From Flavobacterium bernardetii (lineage in GTDB: Bacteria; Bacteroidota; Bacteroidia; Flavobacteriales; Flavobacteriaceae): 64,000 bases of DNA. Below are positions 52,846 through 61,556 of this stretch, one piece after another. Below the pieces are notes generated by a model that was not told the DNA's origin, did no database searches, and saw only the letters and a list, made by a program, of their open reading frames with translations. The stretch is taken from assembly GCF_011305415.1 (NCBI RefSeq), contig NZ_JAANOQ010000009.1, forward strand, positions 43,113 to 107,112, in the 5' to 3' direction. Numbering within the stretch: position 1 is the first letter of the stretch; each line of letters starts with the position of its first letter. The translations under genes and the position numbers were made by a program.

Positions 52846-52877
52846 TTGATAATCAATTGATTGTAAAAATACATTTT
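52846..52877 (+). promoter_or_regulatory. Candidate replacement promoter for ndh
   Basis: TTG (52846-52848), 21 bp, TACATTTT (52870-52877), one base off TAnnTTTG. It overlaps the start of the 13-bp repeat by one base and lies at nearly the same distance from ndh as the presumed native box would have done. Confidence 0.35.
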
Positions 52878-52889
52878 AAATAAACACTT
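52877..52889 (+). other. Candidate right attachment site (13-bp direct repeat)
   Basis: TAAATAAACACTT, identical to 24794-24806, ending 5 bp before the ndh ATG. It would be the island/chromosome joint on this side. Confidence 0.45.
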
Positions 52890-52894
52890 CAAAA

Positions 52895-54199
52895 ATGAAC
52901 ATACCGGATTCTGATTTAAAAAGAATTGTAATTATAGGTGGCGGTTTTGCTGGAATATCTTTAGCGAAGAAATTAAGAAACAAAAACTATCAGGTGGTAA
53001 TGATGGACAAACATAATTATCACACGTTTCAACCTTTATTATATCAAGTAGCAACTGGCGGTTTAGAGCCAGATTCTATTGCCTACCCAATTCGTAAAGT
53101 GATTAAAGAATATAAGGATTTTTATTTTCGCTTGGGCGATGTAAAAGAAATTGACGCACCAAATAATAGAATCATTGCTGATATTGGCGAATTACATTAC
53201 GATTATTTAGTGGTGGCAACAGGAACAAAAACAAACTATTTTGGCAATAAAGAAATTGAACGAAATAGTATGTCGATGAAAACCATTCCGCAATCGCTAA
53301 ATATTAGAAGTTTAATTTTAGAAAGTTTTGAAGCCGCCCTTTTAACTGATGATGAAGCCGAACGTGAAAGCTTAATGAATTTCGTTTTAGTAGGTGGTGG
53401 ACCAACAGGTGTTGAGCTTGCTGGTGCTTTGGCAGAAATGAAAAAAGCTGTTTTACCAAAAGATTATCCCGATTTAGATATCAATAGAATGCAAATTCAT
53501 TTGGTACAAAGTGGCGATAGAATTTTGGATACAATGACGGTGAAATCATCCATTGCAGCTGAAAAATTCTTGAAAAAATTAGGCGTAAATGTGCATAAAG
53601 ATGTACGCGTTACAGGTTACGATAGCGTTGTGGTTTCAACTAATACCGATTTAGAATTTCATTCTTCCACCGTAATTTGGACCGCTGGAGTAGCTGGAAA
53701 ACTAATAAGTGGATTAAACAAAGATGCTATTTTTGAAAGAATCGATAGAATTAAAGTCGACTCACATAATAAAGTAAAAGGGTACGAAAATATTTTTGCT
53801 ATTGGCGATATATGTCTCATGGAAACAGCCAAATATCCAAAAGGTCATCCACAAATGGCTCAACCTGCGATGCAACAAGGTAGTTTATTAGCAGAAAATT
53901 TAATTAATTTGCAAAATAATAAACCATTAAAAGCGTTTGAATACAACGACAAAGGTTCGATGGCAACTATCGGAAGAAATAAGGCTGTTGTAGATTTACC
54001 AAATTTTCATTTCAGTGGCGTATTTGCTTGGTTTGTTTGGATGTTTGTACATTTGATTTCCTTAATTGGATTCAAAAACAAAGCGGTGGTTTTCTTAAAT
54101 TGGGTGTATAATTATATTCGTTTCGACAGAGAAGCCCGTTTAATTATCCGACCTTACAAGAAAAAAATGCAACAATCATTTACAACGGATGAATTATAA
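52895..54199 (+). CDS. ndh: NADH dehydrogenase, type II (NDH-2)
   Basis: 434 residues. A membrane-bound flavoprotein that passes electrons from NADH to quinone without pumping protons. The FAD site is IVIIGGGFAGISLAKKLR near the start, with HNYHTFQPLLYQVATGGLEP. The second dinucleotide fold for NADH is FVLVGGGPTGVELAGALAE. The FAD-contact GYENIFAIGDICLM follows, then a hydrophobic C-terminal helix (FAWFVWMFVHLISLIGF) for membrane attachment. It is the first chromosomal gene right of the island, whose joint falls in its 5' leader; it may therefore depend on an island-borne promoter. Confidence 0.9.
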   Translation: MNIPDSDLKRIVIIGGGFAGISLAKKLRNKNYQVVMMDKHNYHTFQPLLYQVATGGLEPDSIAYPIRKVIKEYKDFYFRLGDVKEIDAPNNRIIADIGELHYDYLVVATGTKTNYFGNKEIERNSMSMKTIPQSLNIRSLILESFEAALLTDDEAERESLMNFVLVGGGPTGVELAGALAEMKKAVLPKDYPDLDINRMQIHLVQSGDRILDTMTVKSSIAAEKFLKKLGVNVHKDVRVTGYDSVVVSTNTDLEFHSSTVIWTAGVAGKLISGLNKDAIFERIDRIKVDSHNKVKGYENIFAIGDICLMETAKYPKGHPQMAQPAMQQGSLLAENLINLQNNKPLKAFEYNDKGSMATIGRNKAVVDLPNFHFSGVFAWFVWMFVHLISLIGFKNKAVVFLNWVYNYIRFDREARLIIRPYKKKMQQSFTTDEL

Positions 54200-54212
54200 T
54201 TAGCCAATTATT

Positions 54213-54300
54213 CAATAAGTCAATGTGCCAGTTTAAAAAAAAACTATAAAAAGTAAAATAAAAACTTAGTGTCTTAGTGCCTTCGCGGCATAAAAAAATA
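54213..54300 (+). repeat. Degenerate intergenic repeat before nadC
   Basis: Contains ACTTAGTGTCTTAGTGCC followed by TTCGCGGCA. It shares the style of words (ACTTAG/ACTAAGTGG, CTTAGTG) with the spacers at 24531 and 55164-55379. It is a weaker match and is given only as a candidate member. Confidence 0.35.
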
Positions 54301-54305
54301 TAAAT

Positions 54306-55163
54306 ATGATTACAGAACAACAATTTCAAAACGAATTAGATTTAATCATTTCCAATGCCATCAGAGAAGATGTTGGTGATGGAGATCACAGTTCATTAGC
54401 TTGTATTCCAGCATCAGCGCAAGGAAGTGCCAAACTTTTAGTCAAAGATAGCGGAATCATTGCTGGAGTTGAATTCGCTAAAATGGTTTTCAATTATGTA
54501 GATTCGAACATGAAAGTCGAAACTTTTATTCAAGATGGAACGGAAGTCAAATATGGAGATGTGGTTTTTCATGTACATGGAAGTTCGCAATCCATATTAA
54601 AAGCAGAACGTTTGGTGTTAAACAGTATGCAACGTATGAGTGCCATCGCAACAAAAACCAAAAGTTACGTCAAATTAATTGAAGGAACTGGTACGAAAAT
54701 CTTAGATACTCGTAAAACAACTCCAAATTTCAGAGCTTGTGAAAAATGGGCGGTTAAAATTGGAGGAGGAGAAAATCACCGATTTGCCTTGTACGATATG
54801 ATTATGCTAAAAGACAATCACAACGATTTTGCTGGCGGAATTACAGCTTCCATTGCTAAAACCAAACAGTATTTAAAAGATAATAACAAAGATTTAAAAA
54901 TTATTGTTGAAGCCAGAAACATTGCTGAAGTAGAAGAGATTTTAGCAGCAGGTGGCGTTTACCGAATTTTGTTAGATAACTTCGATTTTGAAACGACTAA
55001 AAAAGCGGTTCAAATTATCGGTGATCAATGTTTAACTGAATCTTCAGGAAATATCAACGAGAAAACAATTAGAGAATATGCTTTATGTGGAGTTGATTTT
55101 ATTTCATCCGGCGCTTTAACGCATTCGGTTTATAATATGGATTTAAGTTTAAAAGCAATATAA
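54306..55163 (+). CDS. nadC: Nicotinate-nucleotide diphosphorylase (carboxylating), QPRTase
   Basis: 285 residues, normal length. It joins quinolinate and PRPP to make nicotinate mononucleotide in NAD synthesis. Motifs: EDVGDGDHSSLACIP at the N-terminus, LDTRKTTPNFRACEKWAVKI, GGGENHRFALYDMIMLKDNH (the PRPP and quinolinate site), and YRILLDNFDFE. It follows ndh on the same strand with a 106-bp spacer that contains a degenerate repeat. Confidence 0.94.
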   Translation: MITEQQFQNELDLIISNAIREDVGDGDHSSLACIPASAQGSAKLLVKDSGIIAGVEFAKMVFNYVDSNMKVETFIQDGTEVKYGDVVFHVHGSSQSILKAERLVLNSMQRMSAIATKTKSYVKLIEGTGTKILDTRKTTPNFRACEKWAVKIGGGENHRFALYDMIMLKDNHNDFAGGITASIAKTKQYLKDNNKDLKIIVEARNIAEVEEILAAGGVYRILLDNFDFETTKKAVQIIGDQCLTESSGNINEKTIREYALCGVDFISSGALTHSVYNMDLSLKAI

Positions 55164-55379
55164 GATTACATTTAAACAATACAGATTTAAAAAATTCACA
55201 TAATTTTTAATCGGTATTCAAAAAAAAGTTTGAATCTGAGCTTCAAAATCTATGTTTAACTATTTTGAGCAAAGCGACTTAATCTAATATAGAAACTATG
55301 TGACTATATGTTTTAAGAAATTAATAAAATCAGTGTCAATCTGCGTTGCGAAGCATCTGTAAAATCCGCGTACCAATCT
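55164..55379 (+). repeat. Intergenic spacer made of the dispersed repeat family
   Basis: No gene. The blocks at 55295-55317, 55338-55357 and 55355-55374 match, in order, three blocks at 24551-24767. A GCAAAGCGACTTAAT word at about 55269 matches GCAAAGCGCCTAAT near 24679. Confidence 0.65.
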
Positions 55380-56309
55380 ATGAAATTCAATAAAGAAACA
55401 ATAAAAAACTTACCTGTAATTAAGCAATTAATTGCCTTGCTACACGGGGTTAAATTTCCGAGTTTGCAACACAGTTCATTGTACGATATTATTAAATTAT
55501 ATCTTTCCGGAATTATTTCTGGAGATGTTACACATCGTGCTAGTGCTATCGCTTTTAGTTTTTTTATGGCTTTGTTTCCATTTGCGTTATTTCTACTGAA
55601 TTTAATTCCATTCATTCCTTTAGATAATTTTCAAAATGATTTTCTAATTTTCGTTTCGCAAAGCGTACCACCAAATACGTATGATGCCATCGAATCCATT
55701 CTAAAAGATATTTTAAATAATAGTTATAACGGATTACTTTCTTCTGGATTTTTATTGTCTATTTTTTTAATGTCGAACGGAATCAATGCCTTGCTTGACG
55801 GATTTGAAATGTCAAAAAACATTAGTAAAAAAAGAGGTTATATTCATCAATATGCTGTTGCCATTGCTTTATCGTTAATTATTGCATTTTTGTTATTACT
55901 AACCGTAGCAACTTTAATTTTTGTTGCAGTTGTGATTCATAAAATAGAAACACAAAGTGGTTACGTGTCTAAAGTACCACTAATTGAAACATCAAGATAT
56001 TTGTTCGTGTTTTTAATGATATTATTCATAACATCAACACTTTACAAATTCGGGACTAAAGAAAGTAAACACATCTCGTTTATTAGTTATGGCTCTATTA
56101 CTACAACTATTTTATTTGTGTTAACTTCTTATGTGTTTGGCGTTTATGTAGAAAAATTCGCCAGATATAATGAATTGTATGGTTCAATTGGCACGCTTCT
56201 TGTTATGATGTTTTATGTATGGCTAAACTGTATTTTGGTTTTGTTAGGATTTGAATTAAATGCATTCATTTTTCAATTAAAATCTGCAACAAAAGAAAAA
56301 ACCAGTTAA
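55380..56309 (+). CDS. YihY/BrkB-family membrane protein
   Basis: 309 residues with about six membrane helices. It opens with a soluble segment and then the family block THRASAIAFSFFMALFPFAL. Later the hallmark FLMSNGINALLDGFEMS and, near the end, SIGTLLVMMFYVWLNCILVL and LGFELNAF. The family's function is unclear (once called ribonuclease BN by mistake, and linked to virulence factor BrkB); transport of an unknown substrate is plausible. The ATG abuts the repeat-derived spacer. It is followed by an unrelated secreted-protein gene. Confidence 0.87.
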   Translation: MKFNKETIKNLPVIKQLIALLHGVKFPSLQHSSLYDIIKLYLSGIISGDVTHRASAIAFSFFMALFPFALFLLNLIPFIPLDNFQNDFLIFVSQSVPPNTYDAIESILKDILNNSYNGLLSSGFLLSIFLMSNGINALLDGFEMSKNISKKRGYIHQYAVAIALSLIIAFLLLLTVATLIFVAVVIHKIETQSGYVSKVPLIETSRYLFVFLMILFITSTLYKFGTKESKHISFISYGSITTTILFVLTSYVFGVYVEKFARYNELYGSIGTLLVMMFYVWLNCILVLLGFELNAFIFQLKSATKEKTS

Positions 56310-56402
56310 AAAATAGATTTCTGACATCTGAAATTCAAATAAATTTGTAGGAAGAAACAAAAAAGTTTAACTTAGCGATACCTAAACAAATAATTTACTA
56401 TT

Positions 56403-56963
56403 ATGAAAAAACAAATTCTTACCTTATTTATTGCTTTCACAGCAATTTTCGCTTCAGCTCAAAAAACGGTTGGCGATGTAAAAGTCGATGCTAAATTGGC
56501 TGTCGAAGGACAAAACTTAACATTGAATGGAGCAGGAGTTCGTGAAAAAATGTTCATGGATATGTATGTAGGTTCATTATATGTAACTAAAAAATCTACT
56601 GACGGGAATGCAGTTTCTGCAGCTAATGAAGCCATGGCAATTAAATTGAATATTGTTTCAGGATTAATCACTTCTGAAAAAATGACTACTGCAATAACTG
56701 AAGGTTTTGAAAATTCTACAGGAAAGAAAACAGCGCCTTTAAAAGCAAAAATTGATAAGTTTAAAGGTTTCTTTAAAGAAAAAATAAACAAAAAAGATAT
56801 TTTTATTATCGTGTATGTACCTGGTGAAGGAGTTTCAGTTTACAAAAACGGAACGAATAAAGGAACTATAGATGGATTAGATTTCAAAAAAGCATTATTC
56901 GGAATCTGGTTAGGTAACAAGCCTGCTGATGACGATTTAAAAGCTGGAATGTTAGGAAAATAA
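56403..56963 (+). CDS. Chalcone isomerase-like secreted protein
   Basis: 186 residues with a signal peptide MKKQILTLFIAFTAIFASAQ. The rest has the chalcone-isomerase-like fold pattern: LNGAGVREKMFMDMYVGSLY, KLNIVSGLITSEK, then KKALFGIWLGNKPADDDLKA. The bacterial relatives are periplasmic proteins of unclear role and lack isomerase activity in the cases known, so no reaction is assigned. It ends at a clear terminator at 56984-57012. Confidence 0.85.
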   Translation: MKKQILTLFIAFTAIFASAQKTVGDVKVDAKLAVEGQNLTLNGAGVREKMFMDMYVGSLYVTKKSTDGNAVSAANEAMAIKLNIVSGLITSEKMTTAITEGFENSTGKKTAPLKAKIDKFKGFFKEKINKKDIFIIVYVPGEGVSVYKNGTNKGTIDGLDFKKALFGIWLGNKPADDDLKAGMLGK

Positions 56964-56983
56964 AACCTAATTTGAATAAATAG

Positions 56984-57012
56984 AAAATCCCAATGAAAAT
57001 TGGGATTTTTTT
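56984..57012 (+). terminator. Terminator of the chalcone-isomerase-like gene
   Basis: AAAATCCCAAT / ATTGGGATTTT with a GAAA loop and a T run. Confidence 0.88.
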
Positions 57013-57030
57013 ATGCGTTGTAATTTCTAT

Positions 57031-57393
57031 TTACCCATGATATACTCTTGAAAAAACAATTTTCCCATCTTTAATATCTAATACTTCCGCCACTAGCATA
57101 TCTTCTTCATTCTCAACTTGACGAATATATTCCATAAAAACTCTATCACTATTCGCAGTTAACGAAGTTACTTTATAATGTAAAGTTGGTAATCTTTCAA
57201 AAGCATCTTGCCACCAAACACGTAATTCGTTTTTTCCTTTTATCAAACCATTGGTTTCTGGCTTTCTAATTTTTAGTTTTGGACTAAAATGTTCGGCATA
57301 ATCATCGTATAAACTTAATAGTTGTTCCAAATTATGAACATTAAAAGCCTCGAACCATTTAAAAGCGATGGATTGATTTTGTTGTGCTATCAT
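57031..57393 (-). CDS. NTF2-like / SnoaL-like family protein
   Basis: 120 residues from the ATG at 57393; the longer ORF to 57447 runs over the T-rich leader and a hairpin. The pattern is FNVHNLEQLLSLYDDYAEHF, then KGKNELRVWWQDAFERLPTL, then a beta-sheet end (VAEVLDIKDGKIVFSRVYHG), the SnoaL/NTF2-like cone fold. Such small proteins are enzymes or ligand-binding proteins; no active residue can be assigned. It is a single gene between convergent or co-directional neighbours. Confidence 0.75.
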   Translation of the reverse strand: MIAQQNQSIAFKWFEAFNVHNLEQLLSLYDDYAEHFSPKLKIRKPETNGLIKGKNELRVWWQDAFERLPTLHYKVTSLTANSDRVFMEYIRQVENEEDMLVAEVLDIKDGKIVFSRVYHG

Positions 57394-57439
57394 TTTTATT
57401 GTTTTTTTAATGGGGCAATTTACGTTTAAATCAAATAAG

Positions 57440-57462
57440 AAAGCCAAGCATTGCCTGGCTTT
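57440..57462 (-). terminator. Terminator after the large secreted protein gene (minus strand)
   Basis: Stem AAAGCCA / TGGCTTT with a 9-nt loop, then CTTATTT on the minus strand, about 30 bp after the stop at 57493. Confidence 0.55.
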
Positions 57463-57492
57463 TTATTAACATATTCTAACTCATTCTTTTGT

Positions 57493-58836
57493 TTAGTTTG
57501 TGATAAAAGCATCAAAGTAAAATTGCCCAGTCCAGCAATTCGCTCCTGATTGCTCAGCAAATCTCTCCACTCTTGCTATATTAATAGTTACAGATGATTG
57601 TGATTTATTAGCGTAATTCAAAACAAAAACATCGGGATGTCCACTATTGTTGTTAGCGCTAAAAATAAATCCATTTGGATTGAAGGGTAATTGCGGACTA
57701 AAATCATAACGAACCTGTAATCTTTCTGCCAAAACTTCCGCTCTTGCAAGTTGATTACCACTCACTAACTGAGAAGCACTTTTTTGTTGTCTTGCAAGAA
57801 CTTCCCAGCTTACTGTAGTTGGTACTCCTTTAATAGTAGTACTAAAACTTCCCGTTGTACCAACACTTACATCATTACAAATTGGAATTATCATTCCTTG
57901 TACGGAAGCCATAATCGGAATGTCTGAAATACTACTATTTGTAATTGATTGCCATGAAGCATTTCCACTTACGTCTGATGTAAGTACTTTACCAGTAGCT
58001 TGATTTCCATCTACAATTCGCATTGCCGCTGGAGCTGCTGTTGCTATCGTAATATTGTCAATATATGCAGCATCTGTTCCTGAACTTGAAGAGGAATCTT
58101 TACTATATTCCCAACGTAATGTTCTTGATCCAGCAGCTAAAATATAAGATTGTTGCGTCCATCCAATGGCACCAGACCACTGGTTTTGTTGCACACCATC
58201 AATATAAAATCGTAAATAATCATATCCAACTTCGCTACTTACATTGTAATAAAAACTCAAAGTGGCTCCACTTGCAGGAATTACAATAGTGTGCGACATT
58301 TGTGTAGTTTGACTATCTGCGATTGTACCCGATTTTGCTGCATAAGTTCCAGCGAATTTTTCAGTTGTTTGTGTTGCCCAATTCGCACTTCCGCCAGTTG
58401 TTAATGGAGTAATAGTATTAGTTTCAAAATTTTGATTCAATAATGAACCTGGAGCTCCAATGTTCTCAATATGAAATTTTGTAGTTGGAGTAGTTGTTCC
58501 TACACCTACGTTAGCCGTATTATTATTGTAAATGTCATTTCCAACTTTTGTCCAATGACTTGTACCACCAGTAAAAGGTGTCCATTTGGTTCCATCCCAA
58601 TAATAAAATCCTGCTCCGGTTGTCGTATTTGTGTTGTAAACCAATAAACTTATTGCTGGTGCAGTTATTGGAGAAGCAGCATTTAAGTTTGGAATGGAAA
58701 CTCTAGGAATTAATAAACCTTTATCGGTTGCATTGATGTCAAGCATAGAGCTGGCATCTGGAGTTGTTGTGTTTATACCTACTTGTGCTTGTATAAATAA
58801 AGGGAATAGAAGTAAGGTAAATACTATTTTTTTCAT
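57493..58836 (-). CDS. Large secreted/surface protein
   Basis: 447 residues with a signal peptide (MKKIVFTLLLFPLFIQAQ). It is followed by VGINTTTPDASSMLDINATD and two repeats around GVGTTTPTTKFHIEN, segments common in flavobacterial surface proteins and phage-tail-like fibre bases. A central beta-rich part (GYDYLRFYIDGVQQNQWSGA) looks like a carbohydrate-binding or LamG/MAM-like jelly roll. No C-terminal type IX sorting domain was recognised. It probably is an exported adhesin or scaffold. Low-complexity threonine-rich stretches are visible. Confidence 0.65.
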   Translation of the reverse strand: MKKIVFTLLLFPLFIQAQVGINTTTPDASSMLDINATDKGLLIPRVSIPNLNAASPITAPAISLLVYNTNTTTGAGFYYWDGTKWTPFTGGTSHWTKVGNDIYNNNTANVGVGTTTPTTKFHIENIGAPGSLLNQNFETNTITPLTTGGSANWATQTTEKFAGTYAAKSGTIADSQTTQMSHTIVIPASGATLSFYYNVSSEVGYDYLRFYIDGVQQNQWSGAIGWTQQSYILAAGSRTLRWEYSKDSSSSSGTDAAYIDNITIATAAPAAMRIVDGNQATGKVLTSDVSGNASWQSITNSSISDIPIMASVQGMIIPICNDVSVGTTGSFSTTIKGVPTTVSWEVLARQQKSASQLVSGNQLARAEVLAERLQVRYDFSPQLPFNPNGFIFSANNNSGHPDVFVLNYANKSQSSVTINIARVERFAEQSGANCWTGQFYFDAFITN

Positions 58837-58929
58837 GATTTTGTAGTTAATTTAGCCACGAAAATCTGATATAAATTAGAAGTGTAAAAAAAACAGGGAA
58901 ATAAGTAATCTTTTTAGGGAGGAATGGTT

Positions 58930-59631
58930 TTATTCTTGCAATTTATGAAATACCAATTCTTTAAATGTTTTTGAAATTGGGATTTTAAACTCATTTATTA
59001 AAATTAAACTAGTTGAAAATTCTTTTACTTTTTGACAATTAATGATAAAACCTTTATGGGTTTTAATAAAATAATTTGGCATTAGATTTTCAAAATCTGT
59101 AATTGTAGAACGATAACGATATGTTGCATCTTCGCAATTTAAAATCAAGTAGTTTTTATCACTTTCAATAAAAAGGATAGAATCGAAATTTATCTTCGTG
59201 TATATTTCATTGTGTTTTACAATGATAAACTTTTCTTTTGAAGTCTGATTTTTTGCAAAATTTAAAATCGCAATTTCTATAGAAGTAAATAAATCATGTT
59301 TTTGAAAGGGTTTTACTAAATAACCTAAGGGTTTTGTTTGCAAAGCATTTTTTATGGTTTCCGTATCCGAATAAGCCGTTAAGTATAAATGTGGAATATT
59401 GAAGTTTTCCGAAATGTAATTGCCTAACCAAATCCCGTTTTTTTCTCCTTTTATATTAATGTCTAAAATGGCAAAATCTACATTTTTTGTATTTAGAATT
59501 TCAATTGCATTATTAGTGTTCATTACTCCGCTTACAACTTCGTAACCAATTTCGGTTAAATAATTACATATGGTTTTCTGCGTGATGTATTCGTCTTCTA
59601 CAACTAAAATTTTTAAAGGATTTTGTGTCAT
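58930..59631 (-). CDS. LytTR-type response regulator
   Basis: 233 residues. A receiver domain with phosphoacceptor D57 in FAILDINIKGEK, acidic pair E12-D13, and the conserved lysine in LVKPFQKHDLF. A LytTR DNA-binding domain follows, with ILFIESDKNYLIL, RYRSTITDFENLMPNYFIKT, then HKGFIINCQKVKEF. It should act on promoters after phosphorylation by the kinase encoded upstream, whose stop overlaps its start by 4 bp. Confidence 0.93.
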   Translation of the reverse strand: MTQNPLKILVVEDEYITQKTICNYLTEIGYEVVSGVMNTNNAIEILNTKNVDFAILDINIKGEKNGIWLGNYISENFNIPHLYLTAYSDTETIKNALQTKPLGYLVKPFQKHDLFTSIEIAILNFAKNQTSKEKFIIVKHNEIYTKINFDSILFIESDKNYLILNCEDATYRYRSTITDFENLMPNYFIKTHKGFIINCQKVKEFSTSLILINEFKIPISKTFKELVFHKLQE

Positions 59632-61556
59632 TTTGGTTCTTTAAATTGAATGTTTATTTTAGTTCCATGTTTGCTTGTAATTTCTATTTCACCATCAATT
59701 TGTTGGCAAAGCCCTTGAATCAAATCAAATCCAACACTTTTAGTATTTTCAAAACTAGTAAAATTTTCGGGCAAACCGTTTCCATTATCTTCAATGATTA
59801 ATTCGTAGGAATCATTAATTTGTTTTTTTATTGAAATAGATATAATTCCTTCCGTTTTGTTTTTAAAGGCATGTTTGTAACAATTTGTAATAATTTCATT
59901 GATGATTAAACTCAACGGAATCGCAGTGTCAATATTAAATTGAATATTTTCTATTTCTTGGTTTATGGTAATGTTTTTATTTCCGGTAAAGTTAGTTTGT
60001 CTGATGTAAGTGATGAGTTCGTTACTATAGGTCTGAAAATCAACCATATTAAAGTTTTTATTTTGATACATAGTTTTGTGAAGTAATGCGATCGTCTGAA
60101 TTCTATCTTGACCATCAACCAAAACTTGTTTGGCTTTTTCATCGGAAATACTATTGTTTTGTAAGCTTAATATTCCTGAAATGATTTGCAAATTGTTTTT
60201 AACGCGATGGTGAATTTCTTTTAATAGCAATTCTTTTTCATGTAATGAAACTTTAATTTCTTCATTCTTTTTAGAAATCGAAGTGTTCATTTTTTCAATT
60301 TCAAGTCGCTTTCTTCTGTTGTTTTGAAAAGCAAAAAAGCTAGTGGTTAGTAAAGCAATTAATCCAATGATGATTATGTTAAGATTTGTTTTTTCTTTTT
60401 CTTCAATGATTTGATTCTTCGTAGCTACTTCTTTTTCCTTGTTTTCAATGAAGTAATTTAGTTCGGTACTTTTCAAAAGGTTTAAATTTTGAACAGAAAG
60501 TAATGAATCTTTCAAATACTCAATTTTAGCTATGTATTTCAAAGAAGTTTTGAATTCTTCTTTTTTCTCGTAATAACTCGACTGTAATTCTAATAATTGG
60601 ATTTTTAGTTTCACTTCATTAAGGCAACAAATTTGCTCTAAAGTTTCAATAATACTTTTGGTTTTGCTCAGTTTATTCGTTTTTAAATATGCTTCACCAA
60701 GCATTAAATAGCTTTGTATATATATAGGTGTGTTTTTGCTTTCAATTTTTGGCAAGATATCTTCAGTTATAACCGAAATTGTTTTGTCATATTCATTTCT
60801 ATCCAAATATAAATTGGCAATATTACTTTGCGTACTCAACAAAACACTTTTATATGCAAATGGATTTGTTGTTATTAAACTTTTTGTTGCCGTTTTAATT
60901 GATTTGTTATAATAAGACAAAGCGTTATTGTAGTCTTTTTTTAAGTGATAATAATAGCCTAAATCATTATAAGCAGAAGGAATAATCAAAGAATCTCTTT
61001 TCGGATTTTTATACAATAAAGTAATTTCACTTTTTAATTGCGAAATGGCTTTGTCATACTGTTCTAATTGTAAATACAATCTACTTTGTATGTTGTAACT
61101 CCACAAAGGATAATCAACGCCGTTAGAAATTAACGTATTTATCTTTTTATTGATATCGAAAACTTTAGAATATAAGTTAAGTTTTAAGTAGCATTCTTGT
61201 AAAGCTACATAAATATCCATAGTTTCTCTTTTCGATAAATTATAGTTTTTCTTGTTAAGAAGTTCGTTAAATTTAGAAATCGCTTCTAAATTCTGATTCT
61301 GTATTTGATTTATTAAACCTAAAGCAAATAGAAATTGCTTCTTAACAGAATATTCATTTGGGTTTTGTTTTAATAAAGAAGTAAACTCCGATTGAAAAAA
61401 GTAAATATCTTCTGCTTTTTCTTCGTTGCTCAAACTCCTAAAAAAGGAAACCTTATCACTGTTTTTTTTAGCTTTAAAAGCTTTCTGAATGTTTTCGTTA
61501 GAAAAACCTTTTAAAGCAAGAATTAAAAATAATAGTGATAAGGTTATCTTATTCAT
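59628..61556 (-). CDS. Sensor histidine kinase with N-terminal TPR repeats
   Basis: 642 residues. A signal peptide or first helix is followed by about 330 residues of tetratricopeptide-type repeats (for example NDLGYYYHLKKDYNNALSYY), which would lie in the periplasm. A membrane helix (about 393-412, IIIIGLIALLTTSFFAFQN) follows, then a HisKA_2 domain with H449 in KEIHHRVKNNLQ and an ATPase domain with LIINEIITNCYKHAF and IEDNGNGLP. It is the partner of the LytTR regulator. Its start overlaps the M42 gene stop by one base. Confidence 0.93.
   Translation of the reverse strand: MNKITLSLLFLILALKGFSNENIQKAFKAKKNSDKVSFFRSLSNEEKAEDIYFFQSEFTSLLKQNPNEYSVKKQFLFALGLINQIQNQNLEAISKFNELLNKKNYNLSKRETMDIYVALQECYLKLNLYSKVFDINKKINTLISNGVDYPLWSYNIQSRLYLQLEQYDKAISQLKSEITLLYKNPKRDSLIIPSAYNDLGYYYHLKKDYNNALSYYNKSIKTATKSLITTNPFAYKSVLLSTQSNIANLYLDRNEYDKTISVITEDILPKIESKNTPIYIQSYLMLGEAYLKTNKLSKTKSIIETLEQICCLNEVKLKIQLLELQSSYYEKKEEFKTSLKYIAKIEYLKDSLLSVQNLNLLKSTELNYFIENKEKEVATKNQIIEEKEKTNLNIIIIGLIALLTTSFFAFQNNRRKRLEIEKMNTSISKKNEEIKVSLHEKELLLKEIHHRVKNNLQIISGILSLQNNSISDEKAKQVLVDGQDRIQTIALLHKTMYQNKNFNMVDFQTYSNELITYIRQTNFTGNKNITINQEIENIQFNIDTAIPLSLIINEIITNCYKHAFKNKTEGIISISIKKQINDSYELIIEDNGNGLPENFTSFENTKSVGFDLIQGLCQQIDGEIEITSKHGTKINIQFKEPK

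Larger units (their letters stand above)
24794..52889. mobile_element. Integrated genomic island carrying a MADS-like defence operon
   Basis: A 28-kb block with a tyrosine recombinase at its left end, pointing inward. Its cargo is unlike the surrounding housekeeping genes: unrecognised AT-rich genes, a possible replication protein, a ten-gene defence-type operon and a decayed gene near the right end. It is bounded by a 13-bp direct repeat, and TGAGTAAAT motifs cluster just inside both ends. The right boundary falls between a terminator-like hairpin (52751-52777) and ndh. No transposase, relaxase or structural phage genes were seen, so it is probably mobilised by other elements or has lost those functions. 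The exact ends are inferred. Confidence 0.65.
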
